Shown here: positions 1 through 11,694 of the stretch, piece after piece
Position numbering within the stretch: position 1 is the first letter of the stretch
Layout: every line of letters starts with the position of its first letter
Origin: Rutidosis leptorrhynchoides
Taxonomy: Eukaryota; Streptophyta; Magnoliopsida; Asterales; Asteraceae
DNA: 64,000 nucleotides
Direction of reading: 5' to 3'
Assembly: GCF_046630445.1 (NCBI RefSeq)
Contig: NC_092341.1
Span: 258,212,001-258,276,000 of the forward strand
Position numbers and translations under genes: made by a program
Notes under the pieces: model-generated
The model's input: the letters and a program-made list of their open reading frames with translations, nothing else
What the model was told of the DNA's origin: nothing
The model's database searches: none

Positions 1-2012
1 GATCTTTTGAAAATTAAATCTAGCTTTTACCCTAGATAAGTTTTCTGGAATAACCCTTCACCGGTGTTTGCAAATTCTTTTTGTGGGTTTAGTGGGTTTC
101 AGATTTGAAAATTTTAGCTCAAAACTTACGGTTTTGTGTCACCCACTTGCTAACCTTGTATTAGGAAAGCAACACGTCCAGTATACTTGCTCCGTATATT
201 ACCTTTTGATAAACTACCGTCCGATTGTAAAGGAAAGCGTTGAACAAGCAACTGTTAAGGCAATGTCCCCTAACATGCTTTTAATTATGGTCTATAACGT
301 TTCGGACGCAATTACTATTCTTTGTAGGAGCAATAGTAAAGCTCACCCTTATAATTTTCTGGTCTGGCACAAGGTCCTGTCTTTGACCATGCTATGCAAC
401 CACCGTTCTTACGGTTGACACCCGATTTGGTTTAGATGACCTAATGAATTCCAGGTGAATTCCTAGGATTTTACGTTCAATGATAATGAACGCATTGAAA
501 ATGGGTTTTTAGAAAACAAATCGATTTGTAATTTTGATCAAAATATTTTCTCGTTCAAGCTCGAGTTTAGATATCATTGAATTCCATGAGTTTGAATTCT
601 CAATCTTTAAGGTCAATCTCAAGGATTGAGTAATATCAGTCTTAAAAGCTAATTTTTGATCTTTAAGGAGATTATCCTTTCTAGGGATCTGATTCATTAG
701 TCTTATCCAGCTAATTTGCACGATGTCCTCCCCATTTTACGAGACAGATCCTCTCATGGTTAGGATAAGTCTGACCACTTGGCGACCCTGTTTTATGCTG
801 AGGTCCGTGGATTTCCTGCTGATTTTAGTGATGACTTTTCTAGATTTTTCGTCAACCTACAGCTGGTCTGGATGACAACTTCATGACCTAAATCAAAAAG
901 CGCATTTCTTTTTCTGAAGACTTTACTTCCTTTTAATGATGGAATTGATTCATCGTGTAGATCCATCTTTCTTACAGTAAATCGGGTAAAACTGTTTAGT
1001 TTAGTCCAAAGCAAAAGTATCTTTAATTATTTGTTACAGAAATATGTGACATATGTTTAAAATAACTTGGTAAATTTTCCCACACTTGGCTTTTATTTTT
1101 CCTTTTTATTGTCCTCTATTCCTGTTTAAATGAATTTTTAACATTTTGGTTTGTTTCTCAATTTATGTCCTTTCCGAGGTAACGACAATTTCGGTATTAA
1201 CACCTAGTTATTATCGTTCATAAATATGTATAAACATGATTTTGAATTCATTTAATTGAAAATTTTGAAAATTTTTACTAGAATTGGGTAGTCAGTATAT
1301 AAGACTAGGGCTGTTCTTTATTATCAGAGAGCACTAGATTCTAATACAACTACTGCTTTACTAGTATTTTTAATGGTAACCATGTGTATAAAGTAAAAAT
1401 TTTAAAATCCGAAAGAATTTAACCCCTTCCCACACTTAAGATCTTGCAATGCCCTCATTTGCAAGAAATCAGTAACAATTTAAATTATTGAGGGTGATTA
1501 GCGTAGAAATGATTAAATTTTACCAAAGTTTCCAAACATATTGGTGTTTGTTTGCTGAATGATAAATGGTGCATATCATTTGTTCATTCCGTCTGTTGTT
1601 ACATCACATTTATTTGTCATCTTGTAGTCAAAATTAGTAGCTTTTGCTAAACTTAATGCCAGTCTTTGAAAATACGCTGTTTTACCCTGTTTTGTACAAT
1701 CGACAATATACTTACATACAAATATAAACATGTATGGCAATTTGAAATGGACTTAATATCCGACTTTCAAATCCTAAATGTGAAATATTAGTACACAATA
1801 ATAATAAAAATGATAAAAATTACACAAATATATCCAATAACATAAGTTTAAACATGAAAAGTCAAAAGATAAAAACATAAAAATCATAAAAATAACCAAA
1901 TGGAACTAAATCAGTCTGGATATGGGTTCCAGTTCATCTCATCAGGTGAGTTCCATTGTTGGTTATAGGTGTTCTGATAGGCTTGGTTATAGTCATACCG
2001 GTTAAAGGGTGG
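1..2012 (-). other. 3' non-coding region of Athila element 2 (distal piece)
   Basis: Read on the minus strand this matches the 3' non-coding part of element 1: position 1 corresponds to about 16346 and the block near 1175 to about 15175. It is therefore the far 3' part of element 2, cut off from the rest by element 1. By homology the 3' LTR of element 2 should begin about 200 bp left of the window. Minus-strand PPT-like purine runs containing AAGTGTGGGAA lie at 1423-1438 and 1075-1089. The stretch at about 1175-2012 has no counterpart in element 1. No coding frame here is supported. Confidence 0.85.
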
Positions 2013-2129
2013 TCAGATATCGGGGCTGTGTGGCGGAAAATAAGCAGGTCGAGTAGGTACATAGTTATTTGGTACCTGATATGATAGCTGGCTCATGATT
2101 TGGTGCTGATGAACTAACCAGCTATCGTG
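2013..2129 (-). pseudogene. C-terminal 38 codons of env-position ORF of element 2, severed by element 1
   Basis: On the minus strand this reads 38 residues from HDSW to SPDI and a TGA at 2013-2015. It is in frame with the ORF that stops being readable at 18621 on the other side of element 1, once one copy of the TTGGC target duplication is removed. The tail is rich in Gln, Pro and Tyr with no membrane segment. Element 1 has no equivalent of this tail. The rest of the gene is at 18621-20516. Confidence 0.85.
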
Positions 2130-2134
2130 TTGGC
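2130..2134. repeat. Target-site duplication TTGGC, left copy
   Basis: TTGGC lies directly before the TGATAG start of the 5' LTR, and the same 5 bp follow the ...CATCA end of the 3' LTR at 18621-18625. Five bp is the usual length for Ty3/gypsy integration. Confidence 0.9.
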
Positions 2135-2522
2135 TGATAGTGCTAAAAACGAATATATATTTCATAGCATTATTCCTCAAGAAAGACAAGCTTTTAGTTG
2201 CAATTGTTCTATTTACAAGTGATATTCGTTTAAATAATAAAAGGTGAAGACAAAAGACAAATTCGACGAATTGAAGACGCAAACGACCAAAAAGCTCAAA
2301 AGTACAAAATACAATCAAATAGGTTCCAATTATTGATAAGAAACGTCTCGAAATTACAAAAGTACAAGATTCAAAACGCAAAGTACAAGATATTAAATTG
2401 TACGCAAGGACGTTCGAAAATCCGGAACCGGGACCAGAGTCAACTCTCAACGCTTAACGCAACGGACTAAAAATTACAAGTTAACTATGTATATAAATAT
2501 AATATAATATATAATTAATTAT

Positions 2523-2553
<31 letters not shown>

Positions 2554-2614
2554 TATATTTATATAATAATCCGTCGGCAAGAAAGGATCCAAAATGGAGT
2601 GAGCTGTAAAATCG

Positions 2615-2668
2615 AACTCCGCGAGTTGCGGAGTTTGAAGAAGGAAAGGGCTGCGAGTCGCAGAGCCC
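2615..2668. promoter_or_regulatory. Palindrome pair in 5' LTR promoter
   Basis: Two near-perfect GC-rich palindromes, centres at 2625 (CTCCGCGAGTTGCGGAG) and 2657 (GGCTGCGAGTCGCAGAGCC), exactly 32 bp apart. The second centre is 29 bp before the TATA box. The surroundings are strongly AT-rich. The role is unknown: a protein-binding site for a dimer or paired RNA hairpins would both fit. Confidence 0.8.
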
Positions 2669-2685
2669 CTAATTTTGAAAATCCC

Positions 2686-2693
2686 TATAAAAG
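2686..2693 (+). promoter_or_regulatory. TATA box of 5' LTR
   Basis: TATAAAAG, identical in the 3' LTR (17161-17168) and in element 2 (30970-30977, minus). It is the expected promoter for the genomic transcript; the start should lie about 30 bp downstream. Confidence 0.75.
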
Positions 2694-2756
2694 CCAGCGC
2701 AATTCGACGAGTTTTAAGATCCATAATCTATCTCTCTCTCTCTCTCAATATATACG

Positions 2757-2814
<58 letters not shown>

Positions 2815-4170
2815 ATTTTAATTTTAATTTTAATTTTAAATCCTAATAATAAGGGTATGTTAGCGAATGTTGTAAGGGTGTAAGTCGAAATTCTGTCCGT
2901 GTAACGCTACGCTATTTTTAATCATTGTAAGTTATGTTTATATTATTTTCATTAATGTCTCGTAGCTAAGTTATTATTATACTTATATAATACCGAAGTA
3001 ATCATGATGTTGGGCTAATTACTAAAATTAGGTAATTGGACTTTGGATAAAAGAACGACACTTGTGGAAATTAGACTATGGGCTATTAATGAGTTTTATA
3101 TTAACTAAACAATACCTTGTTAATTTAATATACAAACTTATAATTTGACGTATTTATATATAACCACATACGCTTGACTGGGTACGGTGGGCGGGATATC
3201 TATAAATACCAATAATTATTCATTTTACCGGACACGGAACTGGATTAATAGTTAATAGACTTGTTGAAACAGGGGTGAATTACATTCAAGGGTAATTGGT
3301 GTAATTGTTAACAAAGTAGCAAAACCTTGGTTTACACGCAGTCGATAACCTGGTGTATTCATTAAACAAAGTATTAAAACCTTGTTACAATTCGAATCCC
3401 CAATTAGTTGGAATATTTGACTTCGGGAATAAGAATAATTTGACGAAGGCTTTCGCTCTTTATATTTATGACTGATGGACTATTATGGACAAATCCGTAT
3501 GGACATATTAAATAATCCAGGACAAAGAACAATTAACCCATGGGCATAAAACTAAAATCAACACGTCAAACATCATGATTACGGAAGTTTAAATAAGCAT
3601 AATTCTTTTATTTCATATTTAATTTCCTTTATTTTATATTTAATTGCACTTCTAATTATCGTACTTTTATTTATTGTTATTGTATTTAATTGCACTTTTG
3701 ATTATCGTACTTTTTAATTATCACAATTTTATTTTATTGCACTTTTATTTATCGCAATTTCTTTATCGTTATTTACTTTACGCTTTAAATTAAGTCTTGT
3801 ATTTATTTTTAATATTTTACATTAGGTTTTAACTGCGACTAAAGTTTTAAAAATCGACAAACTGGTCATTAAACGGTAAAAACCCCCCTTTATAATAATA
3901 ATATTACTTATATATATTTGTATTTTTATAAAATAAAACTAATATAGCGTTAAGCTTTGTTAAAAGATTCCCTGTGGAACGAACCGGACTTACTAAAAAC
4001 TACACTACTGTACGATTACGTACACTGCCTATAAGTGTTGTAGCAAGGTTTAAGTATATCCATTATATAAATAAATAAATATCTTGTGTAAAATTGTATC
4101 ATATTTAATAGTATTTAGTTGTAAAATTTAATAGTATTTTATACCCCCTAGCTTTAACATCAAGTATTTT

Positions 4171-4188
4171 TGGCGCCGCTGCCGGGGA
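4171..4188 (+). other. Primer binding site, tRNA-Asp type
   Basis: TGGCGCCGCTGCCGGGGA, 8 nt after the LTR end. It is complementary to the 3' end of plant tRNA-Asp(GUC) with one mismatch in this span (C for T at the ninth base). Athila elements are known to use this tRNA. Confidence 0.85.
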
Positions 4189-4419
4189 TCATCTTGCTTA
4201 AAAGCCGGAAGCGCAACGCTATATATAAAAAAATATACGTTTTTGTAAAAATACTTTTTAAATATTCGAAAATATAAAAAGAAAAAAAAATATAAATATT
4301 TTTAAGAGTTTGTTAAATATTTAAGTTTTATAAAGTTTCTTTATTTTTATTTTATAAAAATATAAGTCTTATTTAAATACTTTGTTTTTATTTAAAATAA
4401 AAAAAAAATTTAAAAACTG

Positions 4420-4423
<4 letters not shown>

Positions 4424-4514
<91 letters not shown>

Positions 4515-4639
4515 CTATTTTTAAGATTTTTTATAAAATTATAAAGTATCTTTATTTTTATTTTAGTTTTTAAAATATAAGTTTTATTAAATTTATATAA
4601 ATATATTAATTAAATTAAAAACAAAAAATATAAAACAGA

Positions 4640-4722
<83 letters not shown>
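4424..4722. repeat. Two TA microsatellites in the leader
   Basis: Uninterrupted TA runs at about 4424-4511 and 4642-4722. The matching place in element 2 (28980-29140) has only short AT runs, so these tracts expanded in element 1 after the copies separated. Confidence 0.9.
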
Positions 4723-4727
<5 letters not shown>

Positions 4728-4771
4728 TTAAAAACAGAACCTGTCAACGAAACTTGTGCAGTTAAAATATT

Positions 4772-4825
4772 AACCTCCGCGACTCGCGAGGTTTGCTGGT
4801 ACGTGGCACCGCAACTCGCGGAGTC
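4772..4825. promoter_or_regulatory. Palindrome pair in leader
   Basis: Centres at 4783 (AACCTCCGCGACTCGCGAGG) and 4815 (CCGCAACTCGCGGAG), again exactly 32 bp apart, with a different spacer from the LTR pair. No TATA box follows at the LTR spacing, so a promoter role is less likely here than in the LTR. Confidence 0.8.
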
Positions 4826-5919
4826 GTCTGACACGGGCACACAGGAAGCCCTAATCAGGCATTAATTACATATAATTATTATTATTATTAAATTTAAAAC
4901 CCTAAATAGGTTTTAATTATTAATTAATTTAGTTTAGTCTTAATTATTTTAAATATTTAGTTTAATTAGTTTATTTAAATTATAAAATTAATAGTTTTAT
5001 AAAATAAATAATATAAAAATAATATTTTTATAAAAATTGTACTTTTTACAACTATTAGTATATTTTTACATTTTATCCCTTTTTATTCATTTTAGCGTAA
5101 TTTTTGTATTTTTCGCTCGTTTTTAGTTTTAAGCTTAGTTTTTTGCCATAGTTATTTTTACTTTTAGATTTTTAGGCTTTGCCGTAAAATCCCTTAAGTG
5201 CTTTTTCTTTAGATTAAGATTTAGGTGCTCTAGAATTTTGTGACGCCTTTTTAAGTTTTAGTACCTTTTTAAGTTATTGCCATTTGGGATATAGTTTTCC
5301 TTGTAAGTTTTAAATATTTTTAGACGCAACTTTTAATTTTTAGTTTTTAGTTCCTTTTTAAGTTTCAACGCGCTACTTTCTTATTTTTATTTTTCGACGC
5401 CTTTTACCTATGTATCAATTATCACTCCAATTAGTAATCTCAATTTGCAATTTTAATTTTAAGTTAGTGATAGTAATAAGGTTGGGTTAGTCGAGTGTTT
5501 TAAAGTTTCATAAGTCACTCTTTTTCTTTCTTATATTTCGACGCCTTTTATTTTTCAACCCTTTTCTTTTTCGACCTTTTTCGACGCGCTCTTTTTCTTT
5601 CTTATTTCTCGCAATTCTAGTTTTAGGACATAGATTTTTATTCTTCTTCTTATCTAAATTTCTTAAAATTACGAAAATTTATTTTAAGTGGTTAAATTGA
5701 TAGACATCAAAATTTTCTGGTTCGTAGTAATAGTTGGATTTGTACGTGGACCGGGTTATTGGAGCCAAACAGTACTCAATTATATTGAGACCAAACGAAT
5801 CCTGCCCCTCTGCTGCATCTTTTGGCTATTCGAAACGTGGACAAAATCAGAAAAGTCTATTAATTGGATAACTTATATAATTTTTCTTTTCTTTTAAAAA
5901 CTAATAGGATATTCAGTGA

Positions 5920-7795
5920 ATGCACCGAGCAAGACGTTCACCACCTTTTGTACGTTCACCACCTGTAACTAGATCAAGACATTTAGCAAATATTACCGCC
6001 GTTGATTTTTCTTTAGAATCGTCATCCAGTCGACCAAGTACTCCAATCCAAATTTTCGATAATCCATTTTTTGAACCCGACCTCACAATTGAGAATCCGG
6101 AGAATATTCAGGGACAATTCATAGATCCTGAACCATTAATCTTTCCTCCGGAACCACCAATTATTCAAACAGAGATTGTTGAGGAACGAACCATTAAATC
6201 AGAATCCTCTATTGATTCAGATTCAACAAATTCAATCATGGAGAATCTGGAACCTTTAAGTATGGAAGACCGAATGAGAGCTAAACGCACTGGCCAAGGT
6301 CACGCAATTACTCATCCAGACATTAATGCGCCAGATTATGAAATCAAAGGACAAATTCTACATATGGTGACTAATCAATGCCAATTTAGTGGTGCGTCGA
6401 AGGAAGATTCAAATGAAAATCTTCGTACCTTTAATAGGATCTGCACACTATTTAAAATAAGAGAAGTTGACGATGAACAGATATATCTCATGTTATTTCC
6501 CTGGACTTTAAAGGGAGAAGCCAAAGATTGGTTGTAATCGTTACCTGAAGGGGTGATTGATTCATGGGACGTTTTAGTTGAAAAATTTCTTAAACAATTC
6601 TTTCCGGCATCTAAAGCCGTAAGACTTCAAGGAGAAATTGTTACGTTCACACAGAAACCAAACGAAACTCTATATGAGGCGTGGACAAGATTTGGAAAGT
6701 TATTAAGAGGATGTCCGCAACATGGTTTAGACACTTGTCAAATAGTACAAATATTCTACCAAGGATGCGACATCAGTACAAGGAAAGACATCGATATAGC
6801 AGCTGGTGGTTCCATTATGAAGAAAACAGAAACTGATGCTTACAAAATTATTGATAACACTGCTTCCCACTCACATGAGTGGCATCAAAAAAAAAGATAT
6901 CGTTAGATCATCTAAAGCAGCTAGAGCCGATTCTAGTCATGACTTAGATTCCATTTCCGCAAAGATAGATGTTGTCGAAACACGAATGGAAAAGATGACT
7001 AAAGATATTCACTCAATACGAATTAGTTGTGAGCAGTGTGGAGGACCACATTTGACAAAAGATTGTCTCAGTATTGAACTAACAATGGAACAAAGAGAGA
7101 ATATTTCATACATAAACCAAAGGCCTGGAAATAATTATCAGAATAATTATCAACCGCCAAGACCAATTTACAATCAAAACCAGAACTATAACCGAAATAT
7201 TCCATACAACAACCAACAAGGTCCTAGCAATCAACAAGTATCCAACAATACTTACAATCAGCAAAGACCTAATTTTCAAAACAAACCACCACAAACCGAT
7301 GATAAAAAGCCGAATTTAGAAGATATGATGACGAAGCTAGTTGAAACTCAAACACAGTTTTTCACATCTCAGAAACAAACTAATGAACAAAATGCTCAAG
7401 CATTTATAAATCAACAAGCTTCTATTCAAAATTTGGAACAAGAAGTAAGTAACCTAGCAAGGTTAATAGGTGAAAGAAAATCGGTAAGTCTACCTAGTGA
7501 TATAAATGCTAACCCCTGGAATGAAATAGCTAAAGCCATTACCACAAGAAGTGGTACAACACTTAAACCACCTGAAATACCTGTAATTTTTGAGGACGCT
7601 ATTCCTACTCCACAAGAACCACAACCTGAACAAGAAAAGGAAAAAGAACCGGTAGTTGAAAAGGTTAATGAAGATAACACAGTTAAGGCTAAACCTTATG
7701 TTAAACCATACCAACCACCACTTCCTTACCCGAGTAAAATGAAAAAAGAGAAACTTGAAGCCGAGCAATCCAAATTCTTGGATATGTTTAAATAG
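5920..7795 (+). pseudogene. gag: Athila gag (broken)
   Basis: Gag forms the cytoplasmic particle that packages element RNA. The ATG at 5920 opens a basic N-terminus with a repeated RSPP motif and an acidic linker. It is followed by the helical gag domain from about residue 145 (IYLMLFPWTLKGEAKDWL region), a zinc knuckle of form C-x2-C-x3-H-x4-C (CEQCGGPHLTKDC) at about 7030-7070, then an Asn/Gln-rich stretch. It is broken three times relative to element 2: GAA to TAA at 6535-6537, a one-base gain in an A run near 6890 that shifts frame, and TAG at 7793-7795 where element 2 has CAA. It runs straight on into protease. Confidence 0.9.
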
Positions 7796-8554
7796 ATAAA
7801 TGTAAATCTTCCTTTCATTGATGTGATTTCAGGAATGCCTAGATATGCTAAATTCTTGAAAGATCTAATATCAAATAGAAAGAAAATGGAAGAACTCTCG
7901 GCTGTTACTATGAATGCTAATTGTTCAGCAGTGCTGTTGAATAAGATACTAGAAAAACTATCTGATCCAGGAAGTTTCACAATTCCATATTTTCTGGGTA
8001 GTCTTAGTTCAATAGAAGCATTAGCAGACTTAGGTGCTAGTATAAATCTAATGCCGTATTCACTATACACTAAACTAGACCTTGGAGAATTGAAACCAAC
8101 AAGAATAAGTATACAACTAGCCGATAGATCAATAAAATATCCTAGAAGGATAATGGAGAACATGCTAGTTAAAGTTGGTACTTTAGTATTTCCAGTAGAT
8201 TTTGTTGTTCTGGACATGGAAGAAGATTCTCAAGTTCCTCTCATATTAGGAAGACCATTCTTAAACACGGCTAAAGCAATGATAGACGTGTTTGGTAAGA
8301 AATTGACCCTAAGTATAGAGGACGAGAGTGTTACCTTTTCGGTTGATAGAGCAATGCAACAACCGCAATCTGCAGATGATACATGCTATTATATTCAAAC
8401 TATAGATTCACATGCAGAATTGTTAGAAGAATTTCCAGAATTACAAGGAACAGGAGAATGTTCTTTAGGAGAAGGAACTGAACCAATTGATGAAACTGAA
8501 ATGTTAACTACACTAATGGCTAATGGATATGAACCAACAACAGAAGAAATTTAA
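7796..8554 (+). pseudogene. Athila protease region
   Basis: Retropepsin-like aspartic protease that would cut the Gag-Pol polyprotein. The active-site motif reads ADLGASIN near 8025-8048, the DLGA form usual in Athila; the flap side carries LILGRPFLNTAKAMID (about 8238-8286). The frame is open between two stops: the TAG at 7793 and a TAA at 8552-8554. At the second, element 2 reads CAA (C to T). It has no start of its own and must be made as part of Gag-Pol. Confidence 0.88.
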
Positions 8555-10300
8555 ATGCTAAAAGAAGAAGACAGATATCGTTACAAATCATCGATAGAAG
8601 AACCACCGACATTAGAGTTAAAGCCACTTCCAAACCATTTGGAATACTCTTATTTACATGGTGAATCTGAATTACCTGTAATAATATCGTCTTCTCTTAC
8701 TGAAAATGAGAAATCACAACTCATTTCTGTGTTGAAAGCTCATAAACCAGCCATTGCATGGAAGATTCATGACATTAAAGGAATAAGTCCTTCGTATTGC
8801 AAACATAAAATCCTTATGGAAGAAGGTCATAAAACGTATGTGCAATGCCAACGAAGACTAAATCCTAATATGCAAGATGTAGTTAAGAAAGAAATTATTA
8901 AACTGCTTGATGCAGGTTTAATTTATCCAATTTCTGATAGTCCATGGGTAAGCCCAGTTCAATGCGTGCCTAAGAAGGGTGGCATGACTGTCATCAAAAA
9001 TGAAAAAGATGAGCTTATTCCTACTAGGACTGTAACAGGATGGCGTGTGTGTATTGATTATAGAAAATTAAATGACGCTACCAGAAAAGATCACTTTCTC
9101 TTACCTTTCATTGATCAAATGTTGGAAAGATTAGCCGGAAATAGTTACTATTGTTTTCTTGACGGTTTCTCCGGATACTTTCAAATTCCAATCTCACCCG
9201 AGGACCAAGAAAAAACCACGTTCACGTGCCCTTATGGTACTTTTTCTTACAAAAGCATGCCATTTGGACTTTGCAACGCCCCTGCAACCTTTCAAAGGTG
9301 CATGATGGCAATTTTTCACGACATGATAGAAGAATGCATGGAAGTTTTCATGGATGACTTTTCAGTCTTCGGTGATACTTTTGAAACATGTCTATTTAAT
9401 ATTGAACGAATGCTTATTAGATGCGAGCAATCAAATATAGTTCTTAATTGGGAGAAATGCTATTTCATGGTTAGAGAAGGCATCGTTCTCGGTCATAAAA
9501 TCTCAAAGGAAGGAATTGAAGTGGATAGAGCTAAAGTAGATGTAATTGCTAAACTTCTACATCCCACCAATGTTAGAGGAGTTAGGAGTTTTCTAGGGCA
9601 TGCCGGTTTTTACCGACGTTTTATAAAAGATTTTTCTAAAATTGCCACTCCTATGAATAAACTCCTAGAAAAGGATGCTCCATTCATCTTTTCAGATGAA
9701 TGTATCAAATCTTTTAATATTTTTAAAGAGAAACTCACTAATGCGCCGATCATGATAACACCAAATTGGAATCTACCGTTTGAACTTATGTGCGATGCAA
9801 GTGATTTTGCAATGGGAGCCGTTTTAGGACAAAGGATTGAAAAACGATTTCAAGCTATATATTATGCTAGTAAGACGTTACAAGGAGCACAAACAAACTA
9901 TACAACTACTGAAAAAGAACTCCTTGCTATTGTCTTTGCTTTTGACAAATTTCGTTCATATCTCGTTCTAGCTAAAACGGTGGTCTATACCGACCATTCT
10001 GCTCTTAGATACCTATTTTCGAAACAAGATGCCAAACCAAGATTAATCCGATGGATCTTACTCTTACAAGAGTTTGATATTGAAATCTGAGATAAAAGAG
10101 GAGCAGAAAATCTCGCCGCTGATCATCTTTCTCGTCTTGAAAATCCCGAATTAGAAGTTCTAAATGAATCGGCCATACAAGACAACTTTCCTGATGAATA
10201 TCTATTGAAAATAGATTATAATGAAATACCATGGTTTGCAGACTATGCAAACTACTTAGTATGTGGATTCCTTGAAAAAGGATTATCGTACCAAAAATGA
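8555..10300 (+). pseudogene. pol: Athila reverse transcriptase and RNase H
   Basis: Copies element RNA into DNA. The RT core runs from about 9030 ([20 protein letters not shown]) through GFSGYFQI to the catalytic FMDD at 9347-9358. RNase H follows with [15 protein letters not shown] near 9790, the [12 protein letters not shown] segment and [10 protein letters not shown] near 9985. The frame runs to a TGA at 10088-10090 and meets another TGA at 10298-10300; element 2 has CGA at both places, so both fit C to T change at a CpG. The catalytic motifs themselves are intact. Confidence 0.92.
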
Positions 10301-11521
10301 AAGAAATTCTTTAGTGATATAAAACATTATTTCTGGGAAGATCCACATCTGTTTAAAAGTTATCCAGATGGAATAATACGCCGATGTGTATTCGGAGATG
10401 AAGCTAGTAAAATTTTAAACCATTGTCACACAGGACCAACTGGAGGGCATTATGGACCTCAACTCACAGCAAGAAAAGTTTATGATGCTGGATTCTATTG
10501 GCCTACAATTTACAAAGACGCACACCTTCTTTGCAAATCCTGTGATGCTTGTCAAAGGGCCGGAAAAATAAGTCAACGTGATGAAATGCCACAAAATGTC
10601 ATTCAAGTATGTGAAATATTTGACATTTGGGGTATTGAATTTATGGGTCCATTTCCAAAATCTCAAAATAATCTATACATTCTCGTAGCCATTGATTATG
10701 TATCTAAATGGGCGGAAGCACAAGCTCTCCCAACTAATGATGCACGAGTTGTAGTCAACTTTTTAAATCGTCTTTTTGCAAGGTTTGGAACACCGAAAGC
10801 TTTAATAAGTGATCGGGGTACTCATTTTTGTAATAATCAACTTGAGAAAGTTCTCAAAAGATATGGAGTAACTCATAAAATCTCCACTGCATATCATCCA
10901 CAAATAAGTGGACAAGTTGAAAATACCAACCGAGCTTTAAAACGTATTCTAGAAAAAACCATAGGATCAAATCCGAAGGAATGGTCCATTAAACTGGAGA
11001 ATGCACTCTGGGCTTTTAGAACAGCCTACAAAACTCCAATTGGAACCACACCTTTTAGACTCGTTTATGGAAAAGCATGTCATCTTCCAGTAGAAATTGA
11101 ACACAAAGAATTTTGGGCTTTGAAAACATGTAATCTTGATTTACATGAAGCCGGACGTCTACGATTAAGTCAACTAAACGAATTAGAAGAATTAAGACAT
11201 GAAGCATACGAAAATTCGTTAATCTATAAAGAAAGAACAAAGAAATGACATGATAAAAGAATCAGAAGTTCAAAAGAATTTAAAGAAGGAGATAGAGTTC
11301 TTCTTTTCAATTCACGATTCAAGCTATTTCCTGGAAAATTGAAATCAAGATGGTCTGGACCATTCATAGTCAAAAGAGTTTTCCCATACGGAACAGTAGA
11401 ATTGATAAATTCAAATGGGATTGAATTTAAAGTTAATGGTCACAGAGTTAAACATTACATACATGGTCCGATGGAAGTTGACAACGAAGTTAATCACAAT
11501 TTCGATACCACAGCTAACTAA
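10301..11521 (+). pseudogene. Athila integrase
   Basis: Inserts element DNA. The zinc-binding H-H-C-C part lies at about 10421-10560 ([10 protein letters not shown] ... CKSCDACQR). The catalytic core should carry D-D-E. The first Asp is GAA (Glu) at 10637-10639, in GIEFMGPFP where element 2 has GIDFMGPFP; the second is in ISDRGTHF and the Glu in [13 protein letters not shown] at 11246-11248 precedes the C-terminal RWSGPFIVKRVFPYGTVEL part and is shared with element 2. The frame ends at 11519-11521, directly followed by AAGTGTGGGGAGAA. Confidence 0.9.
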
Positions 11522-11694
11522 GTGTGGGGAGAATCAAGTCTTTTAAAGGATAATATGTATTTCTATTAGAGTAAGATTTTCTATTTTCGTGTAGTTCTCG
11601 AAAATGGAACCTGAATGGTCTTTCCCTAGCAGACCCTAAAGAACTAGTCTTCTCCCCCCATTCTGAATTTTTATTTTTTTTAGGTTTTTACGAA

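Larger units (their letters stand above)
2135..4162 (+). repeat. 5' LTR of Athila element 1
   Basis: Begins TGATAG and ends CATCA, and matches 16550-18620 throughout. From the start it holds a unique segment, a TA microsatellite (about 2529-2552), the palindrome pair, the TATA box at 2686, a CT run, a second TA microsatellite (about 2757-2808) and an AT-rich R-U5 part. Relative to the 3' LTR it lacks about 17 bp near 3044 and has a much shorter first TA tract. Confidence 0.93.
4163..5919 (+). other. Untranslated leader of element 1
   Basis: A 1.76-kb AT-rich leader between the LTR and the gag ATG. It holds the primer site, two long TA tracts (4424-4511 and 4642-4722), a palindrome pair (4772-4825) and a T-rich part with many CGACGC/GCGTCG-type words (5100-5650). 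The frame at 5688-5897 has no ATG. I see no gene here. Confidence 0.8.

Noticed and set aside
2013-2450. Continuous minus-strand frame of 145 codons
   Set aside because: A chimera: only 2013-2129 belongs to the env-position ORF; the rest is LTR sequence of element 1 read backwards.
4610-4840. Frames of Tyr-Ile repeats at many places
   Set aside because: Translations of TA microsatellites.
5688-5897. Hydrophobic short frame before gag, also present in element 2 (28065-27787)
   Set aside because: The frame has no ATG (it opens with GTG) and its similarity in both copies is no more than that of the surrounding leader.
7726-8217. Minus-strand frame of 163 codons in protease (also 25539-26030 in element 2)
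   Set aside because: Shadow of the protease frame; conserved only because the sense strand is.
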